Assembly: GCA_963808125.1 (NCBI GenBank)
Contig: CAWEEP010000068.1
Location: forward strand, 1-24,074
Direction: 5' to 3'
Source of the DNA: CAWEEP01 sp963808125
GTDB lineage: Bacteria; Chloroflexota; Dormibacteria; Aeolococcales; Aeolococcaceae
DNA length: 24,074 bases
The translations under genes and the position numbers were made by a program. Shown here one piece after another: positions 23,295 to 24,074 of this stretch (positions within the stretch are counted from its first letter, which is position 1; the number at the start of each line of letters is the position of its first letter). The notes beneath the pieces were generated by a model. The model did not search any database. It was not told where the DNA came from and saw only the letters and a program-made list of their open reading frames with translations.

Positions 23295-24074
23295 ATGAGC
23301 TGTCCAGCCGGGCCAAGGAGGTCGCCGCCCGTGTAGCCGAGCTACAGGGCCACCTTTGACCTGGACACGCAGCGCTCGCGCCTTGCCGAGCTGGTCGCCC
23401 AGATCGACGATCCGGGGCTCGGGGTCTATCTCGCCGCGCCGCCACCCTGACCCAAGTCGGCGGCCAGGATCCGCGACGACCTGGCCGGCTGGGGGAAGCT
23501 GACCCGGCGAGGGCCGGCGACGCCCGGGACCTCGCCGAGCTGATGGGTGACGAGCCGGACGTGGACGGCGACGCCGAGATGACCGGCGAGCTGGCGGCGG
23601 AGCTGGACCAGATCGAGGCTGAGCTGAAGGCTCGCGAGATCGACCTGCTCTACAGCGACCCCTTCACCGACCACGCCGCGCTGCTCTCCGTCAAGGCCGG
23701 CGCCGGGGGCACGGACTTCCAGGACTGGGCCGAGATGCTGCTGCGCATGTACCTGCGCTGGGGCGAGCGCCGTCGCATGAAGGTGGAGTTCATCGAGGAA
23801 TCGGAGGGCGAGGAGGCGGGGATCAAGTCGGCCACCATCCGGGTGGAGGGACCGCGCGCCTTCGGCCTGCTGAAGTCCGAGCGTGGGGTCCACCGCCTGG
23901 TCCGGCTCAGCCCCTTCGATTCGGCCCACCGCCGCCACACCAGCTTCGTCCTCGTCGAGGTGAGCCCCGAGGTCGAGGACGACGTCACCGTGGAGATCGA
24001 CCCCAAGGACGTCCGCGAGGACGTCTACCGGAGCAGCGGAGCCGGCGGCCAGCATGTCAACAAGACCTCCTCGG
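23291..24074 (+). CDS. prfB: Peptide chain release factor 2, partial at 3' end
   Basis: Terminates translation at UGA and UAA. ATG 23291 overlaps the previous gene by 4 bases. The first 22 codons end in GHL and an in-frame TGA (23357-23359); a +1 shift continues with DLDTQRSRLAELVAQIDDPGL, the normal RF2 sequence. RF2 hallmarks downstream are the stop-recognition tripeptide SPF (23909-23917) in LVRLSPFDSAHRRHTSF and the catalytic GGQ (24044-24052) in SGAGGQHVNKTSS. Between ~23412 and ~23500 the sequence changes frame further (pieces RRAATLTQ, ARIRDDLAGWGKLTR, then AGDARDLAELM in different frames). These extra breaks are not programmed and most likely reflect sequence errors. The gene runs off the window. 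Confidence 0.93.
23346..23360 (+). promoter_or_regulatory. prfB: prfB programmed +1 frameshift site
   Basis: AGGGCCACCTTTGAC: an internal Shine-Dalgarno-like AGGG, the slippery CTT codon (23354-23356), the in-frame TGA and the following C. This matches the conserved CUU-UGA-C autoregulatory site: when RF2 is scarce, ribosomes pause at UGA and slip forward to make full-length RF2. Confidence 0.9.

Noticed and set aside
1..24074. CRISPR array, tRNA or rRNA gene
   Set aside because: No regularly spaced direct repeats, no tRNA-like cloverleaf noticed, and no rRNA sequence seen on reading both strands.

Overview
High-GC (roughly 70%) chromosomal DNA with dense, translationally coupled genes, GTG starts, actinobacterial-style lipoproteins and an FHA-FtsK/SpoIIIE type VII secretion (T7SS) ATPase of the kind found in Streptomyces-like actinobacteria. 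An actinobacterium or another high-GC Terrabacteria lineage fits best; the phylum cannot be fixed from this window. The first ~480 bases are clearly less GC-rich (about 50% by eye) and carry a truncated zinc-ribbon gene.

Layout. (1) 1-583: a hairpin and a small DUF4145-like fragment. (2) 580-2596: a NarL-type membrane histidine kinase and a response regulator reduced to the receiver domain. (3) 2747-5605: a polar amino acid ABC importer (lipoprotein, permease, ATPase). (4) 5606-5939: a non-coding leader with a promoter and a direct repeat. (5) 5940-12209: a branched-chain amino acid type importer, livJ then livH-livM-livG-livF; livM has a long duplicated membrane extension. (6) 12325-23294: a T7SS island. 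(7) 23291-24074: prfB (release factor 2), partial, with the classical programmed +1 frameshift site.

The T7SS island is the most interesting part. A large EccC/EssC-like ATPase gene (15556-19806) lies between two 406-bp nearly identical inverted repeats, each carrying the same WXG100 gene and its 5' leader. Each WXG100 copy opens a cassette of matching layout pointing away: WXG100, a ~100-aa helical partner ending in a YxxxD/E signal, then, overlapping by 4 bases, a 430-450-aa protein with an N-terminal WXG domain (a candidate secreted effector), then small unknown genes. The left cassette runs on the minus strand, the right one on the plus strand. No EccB, EccD, EccE or mycosin gene is visible.

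Many otherwise well-preserved genes (kinase, both lipoproteins, eccC, the right-hand effector, prfB) contain single-base frame breaks, several in G/C runs. Because they also hit prfB, expected to be essential, sequencing or assembly error is the likeliest cause. Corrected gene extents are given with each entry.
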